This document shows positions 16,867-25,883 of a stretch of 64,000 nt of DNA, one piece after another. A model generated the notes under the pieces. It was not told the origin of the DNA. It saw only the letters and a program-made list of their open reading frames with translations, and searched no databases. Each line of letters opens with the position of its first letter. The stretch's first letter is position 1. The translations under genes and the position numbers were made by a program. The DNA is from Martinezella rhizogenes (GTDB lineage: Bacteria > Pseudomonadota > Alphaproteobacteria > Rhizobiales > Rhizobiaceae): assembly GCA_013322215.1 (NCBI GenBank), contig JAAMEZ010000036.1, forward strand, positions 992,001 through 1,056,000. The letters run 5' to 3'.

Positions 16867-17691
16867 TTATTCCCGGAGGAACGCCAAAATATCGGCGTTC
16901 AGTTCCTCCGCATTGACGGTCAACAAGCCGTGCGAATAACCGGAATAGACCTTGAGGCGACCATGCTTGAGCAGCTTTGCCGAGAGCGGCGCCGAATCCT
17001 CGTAGGGGACGATCTGGTCGTCCGTGCCGTGCAACACTAGCGTCGGCACGTCGATCATCTTGAGGTCAGCGGTGAAATCTGTCTCGGAAAACGCTTTGAT
17101 ACAATCGTAGTGCGCTTTCGCTCCGCCCATCATTCCCTGGCGCCACCAGTTATCGACGACGCCGGGGATAAGCTTGGCGTCCGGCCGGTTGAATCCGTAG
17201 AAGGGGCCACTCGGCAGGTCGCGGTAGAGCTGAGCGCGATTGGCCGCCAGTGCTGCGCGTATGCCGTCGAACACGCTCAACGGCAGTCCGCCAGGGTTGT
17301 TTTCTGTCTTCACCATGATCGGGGGGACGGCCCCAGCCAGCACCGCTTTCGCAACACGCCCCTTGCCATGGCGAGCAACGTATCGCGTCACTTCTCCTCC
17401 GCCCGTCGAGTGGCCGATGTGGACCGCATCCCGCAGATCGAGGGCCTCGACCAGCTCCGCGACATCGGCGGCATAGGTGTCCATATCGTTTCCGCCATCC
17501 GTCTGTGTGGAACGGCCGTGACCGCGTCGGTCATGGGCGATCACGCGGTAGCCCTTTTCGCGGAAGAAGAGCATCTGTGTATCCCAATCATCCGCCGACA
17601 ACGGCCATCCGTGGTGGAAAACGATCGGCTGACCCGTTCCCCAATCCTTGAAGAAGAGTTCGGTGCCATCCCTTAGTTTAAGAATACCCAT
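16867..17691 (-). CDS. Alpha/beta hydrolase, non-haem chloroperoxidase type
   Basis: 274 residues. The serine nucleophile is in GHSTGGG, the acid in HGTDDQIVP and the histidine in GYSHGLL, giving an intact triad; HGWPLSADDWD and DRRGHGRS are typical of the cofactor-free haloperoxidase/esterase subfamily. Natural reaction is ester or lactone hydrolysis, with perhydrolysis as a side activity. ATG 17691 follows GGAGACCAAC; a start four codons earlier would place that site inside the gene. Confidence 0.88.
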   Translation of the reverse strand: MGILKLRDGTELFFKDWGTGQPIVFHHGWPLSADDWDTQMLFFREKGYRVIAHDRRGHGRSTQTDGGNDMDTYAADVAELVEALDLRDAVHIGHSTGGGEVTRYVARHGKGRVAKAVLAGAVPPIMVKTENNPGGLPLSVFDGIRAALAANRAQLYRDLPSGPFYGFNRPDAKLIPGVVDNWWRQGMMGGAKAHYDCIKAFSETDFTADLKMIDVPTLVLHGTDDQIVPYEDSAPLSAKLLKHGRLKVYSGYSHGLLTVNAEELNADILAFLRE

Positions 17692-17779
17692 GTTGGTCTC
17701 CATTCATGCGCCTCAGCGGTTGATGATATGTGATAGTGAATATTCAGCGGGTAGCGGGCGACAGCCCGCTGATCGCGGC

Positions 17780-18421
17780 TCAGCTTTGCCAGGACGAGCG
17801 GCGAATGACGGTGCAGAAGTTGCCGGGATGAAAACTGTGATCCTTCTCGGCGATGACGTCGGCTTTGACGTTGCCGAAGGTCGTTTCCGGTTTGTGTTTG
17901 ATACCGTCGTAGAAGGCTTGGATGATGTCCTCCTTGAAATGAATGGTGCGAGGGTGCGCCTTCACGATCGCTTCGCGCTGGGCATCGGAAAATTCGTGAT
18001 AGGTCAGACCAAGGACATCCATCTCGACGCCGGCAGTCACAAGGGCGACGACCGGATGCATGAACTCGGGAATACCGGGCGTCGTGTGTAGCGCAATCGC
18101 GGTCCAGACCAGATCGATATCGGCTTTGGAGATGCCGCGGCCTTTGAGGAACTCGCGGGCGACATCGGCGCCGTCGACCTCGAAGCGCTTGTCTGAACTG
18201 CTGTGTTCATGCAGCAGCCCCATGTCGTGAAACATCGCTCCGGCATAGAGGAGTTCGCGATCAAACTTCAGATCGCGCCTCACGCCCGAGAGTGCCCCGA
18301 AATAGTAGACGCGGCTCGAGTGATGAAAGAGGAGCGGAGGTGCCGTGGTGCGAACCAGTTCCGTGATCTCCTGTGCAAGCTTGCTGTCAGGGATCGAAAT
18401 ACCTTCGACATTGAACGACAT
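17780..18421 (-). CDS. HD-domain hydrolase (cyanamide-hydratase-like)
   Basis: 213 residues. The metal ligands of an HD domain are visible as H in LLFHHSSRVY, HD in AMFHDMGLL and H in IALHTTPGIP. The layout matches the small HD proteins related to fungal cyanamide hydratase and urea-forming enzymes. No activity can be assigned. It is divergent from the AraC gene at 18704, which may control it. Confidence 0.75.
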   Translation of the reverse strand: MSFNVEGISIPDSKLAQEITELVRTTAPPLLFHHSSRVYYFGALSGVRRDLKFDRELLYAGAMFHDMGLLHEHSSSDKRFEVDGADVAREFLKGRGISKADIDLVWTAIALHTTPGIPEFMHPVVALVTAGVEMDVLGLTYHEFSDAQREAIVKAHPRTIHFKEDIIQAFYDGIKHKPETTFGNVKADVIAEKDHSFHPGNFCTVIRRSSWQS

Positions 18422-18703
18422 GCGCAGTCACCTCTCGGTTGGCGGTTCAGACGTCTTGGTCGTGGTCTATTGTGCGGCGCCTCTTTCGGGACCTGCAGTC
18501 CTCCTAATGGCTTCGGGGCCTGCACTCGTCAAATGGTAGAGATGTGATGGGATGAGGTCTGGTAGGAAGGCGCCCGAATTGGTATCAATCAACCGAGATC
18601 GCTTTTGATCGTGATTGGTGGCTCGCATTTCCTTTGCGCGGCAATGCGCAGGGAGCAAGATCGGGAAAATTCCAAGGGAATATTGACAAGATAGGAGGTC
18701 CGC

Positions 18704-19621
18704 GTGCTCGCCGATCGGGTGTCCTTGGCGATTAGCAAGGGATACAAGATCCCGCCGCCTCCGACTGTGGTTGCTCGGATTGCTGGCGCGTCGGAAATTG
18801 CGTTTTCGCACTTCAAGAACCTCGAGCCTCGGCTTGGCCTGTCTGTGCCATCTCCCCGCGAGGAGGCGTTCGTCTTCAATATCCCATTGGCGCCCGCACG
18901 CTATCCGATCGTCTCTATCGATGGCAGGCGACAATCCGTCGTTCAGGATCCGGGAAAAGCCTACTTATTTGACCTAACATCGAGAAACGAAGTCAGCCTG
19001 GACACGAGTTATGACAGCATACGCATTCATCTGCCACAAACCACCATCGATAGCATGGCCTATGAAAGAGGCCTTCCCCGAGTCGGAGGTCTCAGGGCCA
19101 GTTGCCTCGGGCAAGATGATGTCATCCTTTATCGCCTCGCTCTAACTGTATTGCCGGCCATACTCAATTCAGTGCCGGTCACCACAGCATTTATGGAGTA
19201 CATTGCTTTAGCGCTGCATGATCATGTCATTTATACTTATGGCAATATTCAAAGAGGCGCCAGCTCGACGGGTGGGCTGACGCCGTGGCAAGCCCGCCGT
19301 GCTTGCGACTATATCGAGGCAAATCTCGCTGACGACCTTTCAATTGCTGAGCTTGGTCGGGAGTGCGGTATCTCCGCCAGCTATTTCGCGCGAGCCTTTA
19401 GGGTCACGTTCGGCATGACGCCTCATCAGTGGATCACAAGAAGGAGGATCGAACTGGCGAAGTCGCTGATGGCCCAAGCCACCGAAAGCCTGGCCGGGAT
19501 CGCCATCACGTGCGGGTTCGTCGACCAAAGTCATTTGGGCCGGCATTTCCTCAGGCTGGAGGGTATCAGTCCCGCCCAATGGCGCCGGCGGCGGCACATC
19601 GGGCAGGGGGCAACAGAATAA
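18704..19621 (+). CDS. AraC-family transcriptional regulator
   Basis: 305 residues. The C-terminal third has two helix-turn-helix motifs (SIAELGRECGISASYFARAF and LAGIAITCGFVDQSHLGRHF) and ends with SPAQWRRRR; the N-terminal 180 residues form an effector domain like AraC_binding_2. The GTG start at 18704 is supported by a strong AGGAGG 6 bases upstream. It is divergent from the HD-domain gene across 282 bases and convergent with the SDR at 19838-20593. Confidence 0.88.
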   Translation: MLADRVSLAISKGYKIPPPPTVVARIAGASEIAFSHFKNLEPRLGLSVPSPREEAFVFNIPLAPARYPIVSIDGRRQSVVQDPGKAYLFDLTSRNEVSLDTSYDSIRIHLPQTTIDSMAYERGLPRVGGLRASCLGQDDVILYRLALTVLPAILNSVPVTTAFMEYIALALHDHVIYTYGNIQRGASSTGGLTPWQARRACDYIEANLADDLSIAELGRECGISASYFARAFRVTFGMTPHQWITRRRIELAKSLMAQATESLAGIAITCGFVDQSHLGRHFLRLEGISPAQWRRRRHIGQGATE

Positions 19622-19837
19622 TTCAAGCCCGCTACGCCTTATAAGGCCGGTCAACTCACCAGCCTCGTTCCGGTTCAGCCCGTGTGCCTTCAGGAAATCA
19701 TGGTTCTCGGCCTGATATCGTTGGCTTACAAGGAGCGAATGATGCGCCCCCCGCTCCGAATTCCATCAAGAGCAAAAAGTAACCTATTCAAGTCTTTGGT
19801 GTTTCTTTCCATTGTTATCGAGTTGATGGCTAACCTC

Positions 19838-20593
19838 TCACCGCGCGCTATACCCCCCATCAGCCATGAGGATGTGTCCGGTGACAAATGATGCGTTCGA
19901 TCCTGCGAGATAGACGATCGCATCGGCGATCTCGCTAGGTTCTGCCCAGCGTCCAAGGGGGTGAGCGCTCTTGATGGCCGCTTCTCCGACTTTCGGATCC
20001 TCCAATCCCTGTAGGTATCGTGTCAGGAATGGCGTGTTGATGGAGCCGGCGCCCACGGCGTTGACGCGAATACCTTTCGGCGCATAGTCGATTGCCATCT
20101 GTCGAACGAGCTGCAACAGAGCGCCTTTGGCCGCGCAGTATGCGGCTTGTTCGGGGAGGCCCACGACGCTTGAGATCGAGCCCGTCGCGACGATCGAGCC
20201 GGACTGCCTTTCGATCATGGCGGGGAGGGCTCGTCTTGCCATCAGGAAGAACGCCTTGGCATTCGCATTCATGACGCTGTCCCATTCCTCCTCGCTGGTC
20301 TCGTGCACTGATTTCGAGATGATGAAGCCTGCATTGTTGATCAGGATATCGACCGGGCCGAAAGCATGTTCCGCCCGGTTGAAAATTCGTTCGACATCAT
20401 CCGATCGCGTAACATCCGCCACGACGGCGACGATGCAACCCGGCGCGAGGTTTTCGAGATCTTGCACTGATGATGTGATGTCGGTCGCGCAGATGCGTGC
20501 GCCTTGTTCCAACAGTTTCACCACGACCTCGCGGCCGACGCCGCCGGCGGCGCCTGAAACCACGACGACTTGTTCAGCGAAGGATGAGCTCAT
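19838..20593 (-). CDS. Short-chain dehydrogenase/reductase
   Basis: 251 residues, classical SDR: cofactor motif SGAAGGVG, NNAG (LINNAGFIIS), catalytic serine in ATGSISSVVG and YxxxK replaced by YCAAK (tyrosine and lysine kept). C-terminal GHILMADGGYSA is typical. ATG 20593 is used since the frame to 20635 adds only unconserved residues. It follows the SMP-30 gene by 54 bases on the same strand, so a dehydrogenase and a lactonase act together, as in sugar or polyol oxidation via a lactone. Confidence 0.88.
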   Translation of the reverse strand: MSSSFAEQVVVVSGAAGGVGREVVVKLLEQGARICATDITSSVQDLENLAPGCIVAVVADVTRSDDVERIFNRAEHAFGPVDILINNAGFIISKSVHETSEEEWDSVMNANAKAFFLMARRALPAMIERQSGSIVATGSISSVVGLPEQAAYCAAKGALLQLVRQMAIDYAPKGIRVNAVGAGSINTPFLTRYLQGLEDPKVGEAAIKSAHPLGRWAEPSEIADAIVYLAGSNASFVTGHILMADGGYSAR

Positions 20594-20647
20594 TTGTTTG
20601 GTTCCTTTAGTGAAACTTACAGATTGGGTGGTCACGATCGAGACGGC

Positions 20648-21574
20648 CTATGTCGTCGCCGGGCGAGCCATCGCCCTGGTTTGCAGGAAGACGGCATAGA
20701 GGCTCTGGGTAGCGCAGATGAACAGGCGGTTTTTCCTGGCGCCTCCGAAGACGACGTTGGCGGTCGTTTCCGGGATGCGGATCTTGCCTAGCAATTCCCC
20801 TCCGTTGCTCAGGCAATGCACTCCGTCGGCCGCGCCCACCCAGATGTTTCCTTTTTCATCGAGGCGCATGCCGTCGTAGATGCCCCGATTGCAGGCCGCG
20901 AGAATCCGGTCGTTACCCAGCGTCTTGCCGTCCGGGGCGACGTCAAATTCGCGAATATGTCTGGGGCCGTCGGCGCTATGGGTCGCGCCACTGTCGACAA
21001 TATAGAGCTTCGTCTCATCGTGATTGAAGGCAAGGCCGTTGGGCTTGACCAAATCGTCCGCAACGATCGAGACGTGGCCATCAGCGGGATCGACGCGGTA
21101 GACATTGGAGCTGCCGATCTCCGACGGGCTTCGATGTCCTTCGTAGTCGCTGTCGATGCCATAGGTCGGGTCCGTGAACCAGATGGAGCCATCGGACTTT
21201 ACGACGACATCGTTCGGAGAATTCAACCGTTTGCCCCGGTAGTGCGATGCGAGGACAGTCACGGAGCCGTCATGCTCGACGCGTGAGACGCGGCGCTCCC
21301 CGTGTTCGCATGCGATCAGTCGGCCTTCGCGGTCGATGGTATGTCCATTCTGAAATCCGCAAGGGCTCTCGAATATCGAAACGGAATTGTCCGTCTCATC
21401 CCACCGCATAAGCCGATCATTGGGTATGTCCGAAAAGAGCAGGTAACGGCCTGCGGCGAAATAAGCCGGCCCCTCGAGCCATCGACCGCCGGTCCACAGG
21501 TTTTCGACATGAACGTTCGGAAGGATCAGGCCTCGAAAACGGTCGTCATGAATTTCAAAAGCGTCGGAAAACAT
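20648..21574 (-). CDS. SMP-30/gluconolactonase-family hydrolase
   Basis: 308 residues of a six-bladed beta-propeller. WLEGPAYFAAGRYLLFSDIP carries the first metal-binding glutamate, LNSPNDVVVKSDGSIWFTDP the asparagine/aspartate pair, and VDSGAT a further site. These enzymes open sugar or aromatic lactones using a divalent metal. ATG 21574 follows GGGAGG; the frame before it is unconserved. First gene of the minus-strand unit; an operator copy lies 73-95 bases upstream of its start codon. Confidence 0.87.
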   Translation of the reverse strand: MFSDAFEIHDDRFRGLILPNVHVENLWTGGRWLEGPAYFAAGRYLLFSDIPNDRLMRWDETDNSVSIFESPCGFQNGHTIDREGRLIACEHGERRVSRVEHDGSVTVLASHYRGKRLNSPNDVVVKSDGSIWFTDPTYGIDSDYEGHRSPSEIGSSNVYRVDPADGHVSIVADDLVKPNGLAFNHDETKLYIVDSGATHSADGPRHIREFDVAPDGKTLGNDRILAACNRGIYDGMRLDEKGNIWVGAADGVHCLSNGGELLGKIRIPETTANVVFGGARKNRLFICATQSLYAVFLQTRAMARPATT

Positions 21575-21646
21575 CTGCCCCTCCCAGGCTCCTCGCAAAT
21601 GGCTGACTGCCTCGTCGCTCTCCCTGAGTATCTTCCGCAAAGCATA

Positions 21647-21669
21647 ATGCAGATTATCTACAATCTGCA
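21647..21669. promoter_or_regulatory. Operator copy 1, SMP-30 side
   Basis: At 21648-21669 perfect 8-bp arms TGCAGATT/AATCTGCA flank ATCTAC. On the minus strand 21663-21647 reads TTGTAGATAATCTGCAT, matching the copy at 21915-21931 in 16 of 17 positions. It lies in the 386-base divergent promoter region and is the likely site of the GntR/FCD regulator encoded at 28024. Confidence 0.65.
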
Positions 21670-21914
21670 AGCCATACGAAGCGACCTGTCGCGAAAAAGC
21701 TTGGGGCTATCGTCGCAACGCAGCAGTTGGAAGGAGACAACGAAGCTTCATCCCCCTGTTACGAGAACTGGGTCTGCGATGCCGTACATGGGTCTAAATG
21801 TTGGTCTTGGTGATTTGAAATTGCCTGCACCGGATCGTAGGTGGCGTAATTTTTCAAACCAATTCATGTGGTTATTGACAATCTTCCCTCATCGCGGATT
21901 CGTGTGTTGACGGA

Positions 21915-21931
21915 TTGTAGATAATCTGCAA
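21915..21931 (+). promoter_or_regulatory. Operator copy 2, oxygenase side
   Basis: TTGTAGATAATCTGCAA, 30 bases before the flavin reductase start. TTGACG at 21908-21913 lies about 17 bases before AAACTT, so the site would fall in the spacer of a possible sigma-70 promoter, a place where a bound repressor blocks polymerase. The promoter reading is tentative. Confidence 0.65.
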
Positions 21932-21960
21932 ACTTAAATGCACTTGAATGGGAGCATCCA

Positions 21961-22464
21961 ATGCGCGACCAGAATGAAGAAAACTTCCGCCAATCCATGC
22001 GACGCCTCGCGGCCACCGTTTGCGTCATCTCCTGTCAGAACGAGGGGGTACGGCATGGCATCACCGTGACTTCGGTGACGTCGCTATGCTTCTCGCCCCT
22101 TTCTATCCTCGTATGCATCAATCAGAAGGCTTCGGTGCTGGCCCCGCTGCACAAGGAAAAGCGCTACTGCATCAATCTTCTGCAGGCTTCGCAGGTCGAA
22201 ATCTCACGGCGTTTCAGCGGCGGTGTTCCCGCAAGCGAGCGTTTCCTCGATGGCGGCTGGGAGCTTGAGGGCGGAATTCCTTATCTCGCCGATGCCCAGG
22301 CCAATCTCTTCTGCGAGATCGATAGGGCCTACAGCTATTCAACGCACGACATCATCATCGGCAGGGTGAGCAATTCGCGCTTCGCTGCCGAGGTTTCGCC
22401 ACTGATCTATCAGGATGGCCTCTACGCGATCGGCGCACCGATCCCCCTTTCGAATGCGGCTTGA
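21961..22464 (+). CDS. Flavin reductase (HpaC/RutF-like)
   Basis: 167 residues. The N-terminus FRQSMRRLAATVCVISCQNE and the segment GITVTSVTSLCFSPLSILVC are the signature of NAD(P)H:flavin reductases that feed reduced FMN or FAD to a separate monooxygenase. The partner is surely the luciferase-like gene 56 bases downstream. GGGAG precedes ATG 21961. RutF of the pyrimidine pathway and HpaC of 4-hydroxyphenylacetate degradation are relatives; which substrate class applies here is open. Confidence 0.9.
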   Translation: MRDQNEENFRQSMRRLAATVCVISCQNEGVRHGITVTSVTSLCFSPLSILVCINQKASVLAPLHKEKRYCINLLQASQVEISRRFSGGVPASERFLDGGWELEGGIPYLADAQANLFCEIDRAYSYSTHDIIIGRVSNSRFAAEVSPLIYQDGLYAIGAPIPLSNAA

Positions 22465-22520
22465 ACGGTCGCAGAGCCATTGGCGCTCTGGCGCTTCAGA
22501 AATGTTTTTAGGAGAATGAC

Positions 22521-23612
22521 ATGCAACTCGGCTTATTCAGCCTTATGACCTTGCGCGACCATCCCGATGGTGCCGTCGGCGTCATGCGCGATACGAAGAA
22601 GATGGTCCAGACCGCCGAGGAGTTGGACTTCGACATCGCCTGGTTTGCCGAGCACCACTTCGCCAACTATTCCAGCTCGCCGTCACCGCTGATGATGTGC
22701 TCCTACGCGGCTGGCTGGACAAAGAAGATCAAGCTTGGGCCGGGTGTCATCGTGCTGCCGCTCTACAATCCGCTGCGCGTTGCCCAGGAGATCGCGGTTG
22801 CCGATACGCAGACAGAGGGACGCCTGGTCGTTGGCATGGGAACCGGCTACCAGCAATATGAATTCGACCGCTACGGCGCCGCCATCGAAGACAAGGTCGA
22901 CGTCTTCCTCGAATATTGGGACGTCATCGAGAAGGCATTGGTCGACGGCGAGGTCGAATATCAGGGCAGGTTTTTCAGCGTTCCCAAGACGAGTTTCGCG
23001 GTCAGCACGCAACAAAAACCGCTGCCGCCGATCTTCGTAACGACGTCGCATCCCAAGCTGCTCGACAGGTTCAAGAAATGGAATGCGACGCCTTTCATTG
23101 CGGCAAGTACCCTGGGTTCGCCCGTATTGTACAAAATGGGAGACGGGCTCAACAAGGCATGGGAATCCATCGGCGAGAACCCGCTGAAGAAGCCGCTGGC
23201 GATCATGCAATATGTCAACATCACCGACAGCCGCAGCGAAGCGCTCGCTGTCGGCGAGCGTGCCCGCTATGTCGGTCGCATGGCTCACCATCTTCGACAG
23301 GCCGAGCTGCCGGTCGACGACAAGGGTTACATCCGCGACGAACCCTATGATGGCGAATATACGCTCGATCAATACGCCGACAACATGGTGGTCGGCGACC
23401 CGCATATGGTTGCGGAAAAGATGATCGCCGATATCAAGCGGCTTAATCCCACCAACTACACGTGCAACTTTTCCTTCGGATGCATGCCGATTGAAAAGGC
23501 GCACAATTCGATCATGCGGTTCAAAAAGGAAGTCGTGCCGCTGATCGAGAAGGAGCTCGGTCCTATCGGATCGATTGGCCACGAAGCAAGCCAGCAGAGA
23601 AAGGCCAGCTAA
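22521..23612 (+). CDS. Luciferase-like flavin-dependent monooxygenase
   Basis: 363 residues of the LLM class. LFSLMTLRDHP at the N-terminus, FAEHHFANYSSSPSPLMM (AEHHF motif near residue 40) and KLGPGVIVLPLYNPLRVAQE are typical of FMNH2-dependent TIM-barrel oxygenases. Such enzymes split N-heterocycles (RutA), sulphonates, or methylated amines with O2. AGGAG lies 6 bases before ATG 22521. It sits between a flavin reductase and a polar amino-acid type importer, so the imported compound is probably its substrate. Confidence 0.9.
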   Translation: MQLGLFSLMTLRDHPDGAVGVMRDTKKMVQTAEELDFDIAWFAEHHFANYSSSPSPLMMCSYAAGWTKKIKLGPGVIVLPLYNPLRVAQEIAVADTQTEGRLVVGMGTGYQQYEFDRYGAAIEDKVDVFLEYWDVIEKALVDGEVEYQGRFFSVPKTSFAVSTQQKPLPPIFVTTSHPKLLDRFKKWNATPFIAASTLGSPVLYKMGDGLNKAWESIGENPLKKPLAIMQYVNITDSRSEALAVGERARYVGRMAHHLRQAELPVDDKGYIRDEPYDGEYTLDQYADNMVVGDPHMVAEKMIADIKRLNPTNYTCNFSFGCMPIEKAHNSIMRFKKEVVPLIEKELGPIGSIGHEASQQRKAS

Positions 23613-23680
23613 AGAATGCGTACGGGTATAAAGCCCGACCGCGATCATGACAGCATAACCTAAAAACAAGGGGAACTACG

Positions 23681-24508
23681 ATGAAAGCAAAATTCAGCCT
23701 CATTCTTGCGAGTCTCGGTCTTGCGACACTGGCCTTTGCCGGTCCTTCGCATGCGCAATCGGCACTCGACAATATCGTCAACAGCAAGAAGCTGCGCTGC
23801 GGCATCATGCTCGACAGCCCACCCGCTGGTTATCGCGATCAGAACAACCAGCCTGACGGTTATGACGTTACCTACTGTAAGGATATGGCAAAGGCACTTG
23901 GTGCGGAGCCGGAAATCGTTGAGACGCCTTCGCCGGATCGTATCCCGGCTCTCGTTTCGAACCGCATCGATGTCTTGATCGCCTCCACGACACCGACACC
24001 GGCGCGCGCGCTGACGGTAGCCTTTACCCAGCCCTACACAAACAACATCATGACCGTGGTGACACGCAAGGACACGGGTATCACCCAATATTCCGATCTT
24101 GCATCCAAGAAGCTCGGCGGTGTTGTCGGCACCACGCCGGAGCAACTTTTCAAAGAAGAGCTCGCGAAAGGTTGGCAGGGCTCTGGTGCCACCTATACCG
24201 GTTATGCCAGCGATGCCGAGAGCTATCTCGCTTTGCAGCAGGGCAAGATCGATGCCATTCTGATCTCCGCTGGTGTGTTCAAAGCGCTGTCGGAAAGCGG
24301 CCAGTTCCCCGAATTCGTTGCTTCGGGAATAGCGCCTCTCGCCGATTTCGGTTCGATCGCTGTACGCCGCGACGACCAGCAGTTCCTCAACTGGGCGCGT
24401 ATGTTCGTTTTTAATCAGGTCGCGAGCGGTCGCTGGGCAGAAGTCTACCATAAGTACTATGGCAATGGGCCACTTCCGCCACTGACGTCTCAAGGCATCA
24501 ACTTTTAA
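23681..24508 (+). CDS. Polar amino-acid-type ABC substrate-binding protein
   Basis: 275 residues with a signal peptide (cut near SHAQ-SAL, residue 26) and the SBP_bac_3 fold: KLRCGIMLDSPPAGYRDQNN, GYDVTYCKDMAKALG, RIDVLIASTTPTPARALTVA. Family members bind amino acids, opines or other small charged nitrogen compounds. It follows the monooxygenase by 68 bases and precedes two permeases and an ATPase, forming a full importer. Confidence 0.92.
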   Translation: MKAKFSLILASLGLATLAFAGPSHAQSALDNIVNSKKLRCGIMLDSPPAGYRDQNNQPDGYDVTYCKDMAKALGAEPEIVETPSPDRIPALVSNRIDVLIASTTPTPARALTVAFTQPYTNNIMTVVTRKDTGITQYSDLASKKLGGVVGTTPEQLFKEELAKGWQGSGATYTGYASDAESYLALQQGKIDAILISAGVFKALSESGQFPEFVASGIAPLADFGSIAVRRDDQQFLNWARMFVFNQVASGRWAEVYHKYYGNGPLPPLTSQGINF

Positions 24509-24518
24509 CATAGCGTCC

Positions 24519-24544
24519 GTGCCGGCAGGCTATCTTGCCGGCAC
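24519..24544. other. Intergenic stem-loop after binding-protein gene
   Basis: Perfect 9-bp arms GTGCCGGCA (24519-24527) and TGCCGGCAC (24536-24544), 10 bases after the stop. Such hairpins often protect the upstream message so that binding protein is made in excess over permeases. Confidence 0.6.
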
Positions 24545-24561
24545 TCGCATGGAGTGATTGC

Positions 24562-25224
24562 ATGAACGGCTATCAGTTCTATTGGTCCATCGTCTGGGAT
24601 GCGCTTCCGCTTCTTTTGGCCGGTGCTTGGGTAACCATTCAGATCACCATCCTCGCCTTCGTTATCGGCACGGTAATCGCGATGCCCATGGCCGTGGCGC
24701 GCCAACATGGCGAGGGATGGGCCTACCGCTTCTCGACCGGATGGGTGGAGCTGTCGCGTAACACGCCGGCGGTCTTCCAGCTCTATCTTTTCTATTTCGG
24801 ACTGGGCGCCTTCCACATCAATATTCCCAGCTACGCCGCCCTCCTGATCTCGGTATCCTTCAACAATGCCGGCTATATGACGGAAATCTTCAGGGGCGGG
24901 CTGGTCGCGATCCCAAGACAGCAACTTTCCGCTTCACGCTCGCTGGGCATGACCAGCCCCCAGAGCTTCATTCATGTGATCTTTCCGCAGATGTTTAAGG
25001 TCATTTTTCCCGCCTATGTCACGCAAGGCATCTGGGGCATGTTGAACACGTCGCTGGGTATGCTGGTCGGACTGCAGGAGCTTTCAGGCGCCACGCAGTA
25101 CGCGCAATCAACCTCCTTCCGGACATTCGAGTTCTTTTTGGTCACTGCGCTGATCTACTACCTCATCGCCAAGGCGCTGCAGATTTCATCGCAACTGGCC
25201 TTTCGGCTTATCTATAGGAGCTGA
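24562..25224 (+). CDS. Polar amino-acid ABC permease 1
   Basis: 220 residues, about five membrane segments, HisM/GlnP type. The EAA loop is visible as QLSASRSLGMTSPQSFIHVI (about residues 123-142), and the N-terminal segment LLAGAWVTIQITILAFVIGT is typical. ATG 24562 has GGAG 7 bases upstream. It is paired with the permease at 25227, two bases after its stop, and both would form the heterodimeric channel. Confidence 0.92.
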   Translation: MNGYQFYWSIVWDALPLLLAGAWVTIQITILAFVIGTVIAMPMAVARQHGEGWAYRFSTGWVELSRNTPAVFQLYLFYFGLGAFHINIPSYAALLISVSFNNAGYMTEIFRGGLVAIPRQQLSASRSLGMTSPQSFIHVIFPQMFKVIFPAYVTQGIWGMLNTSLGMLVGLQELSGATQYAQSTSFRTFEFFLVTALIYYLIAKALQISSQLAFRLIYRS

Positions 25225-25226
25225 GC

Positions 25227-25883
25227 GTGCAGTTCTCTTTTGCAAATCAAGGCCTTGTATGGTCGGATTCCTATTTCTTGGCCGAGGGGGTGTTCAACAC
25301 CATCCGGCTCGCCGTTGCAGCAACCGTTGTCGGCACTCTTGCGGGTATCGTCCTCGGCTGGTTACGTGCGGTGTCCTTAACCGCGAGGATTGCCACGGCT
25401 CCATACATCGACATCCTCCGTAGCGTGCCGATGATTATCCAATTGATACTGGCCAACAGCTTTCTGTCGATCCTTGGTTTTGGAGCATCGCCCTTCTGGT
25501 TCGGTACCATTGCACTTGGTGCCTGGATGTCGGCGGTAACTGCCGAGGTGGTCCGTGCGGGCCTTCTTTCGGTTCCCATTCAGTATCGCAGGAGCGCTCG
25601 TTCGCTGGGAATGAATGGTCTCCAGGAGTTGCTATACATTTCGATGCCGTTGGCGTTCAGGACGGCCCTCATCCCATGGATTGGGCTTGTTCTCAGCCTG
25701 ATCAAGGACAGCGCACTGGCGGGTGTTGTCGGCTATGTCGAGTATATGCGCTCGACCCAGATACTCATCACCAGGACACACGAGACCTGGTTGCTTCTGA
25801 TCGGAGCGGGACTTTTCTATTTCATTATCTGCTACCCGGTGTCGCGATACAGCCGCCGCCTCGAAGGAAGGATCGTCGTATGA
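25227..25883 (+). CDS. Polar amino-acid ABC permease 2
   Basis: 218 residues with the same fold as its neighbour; EAA loop YRRSARSLGMNGLQELLYIS near residues 115-134. It starts with GTG at 25227, supported by TAGGAG 6 bases before, directly after the stop of permease 1. Its TGA overlaps the ATG of the ATPase gene (ATGA at 25880-25883), so translation is coupled. Confidence 0.92.
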   Translation: MQFSFANQGLVWSDSYFLAEGVFNTIRLAVAATVVGTLAGIVLGWLRAVSLTARIATAPYIDILRSVPMIIQLILANSFLSILGFGASPFWFGTIALGAWMSAVTAEVVRAGLLSVPIQYRRSARSLGMNGLQELLYISMPLAFRTALIPWIGLVLSLIKDSALAGVVGYVEYMRSTQILITRTHETWLLLIGAGLFYFIICYPVSRYSRRLEGRIVV

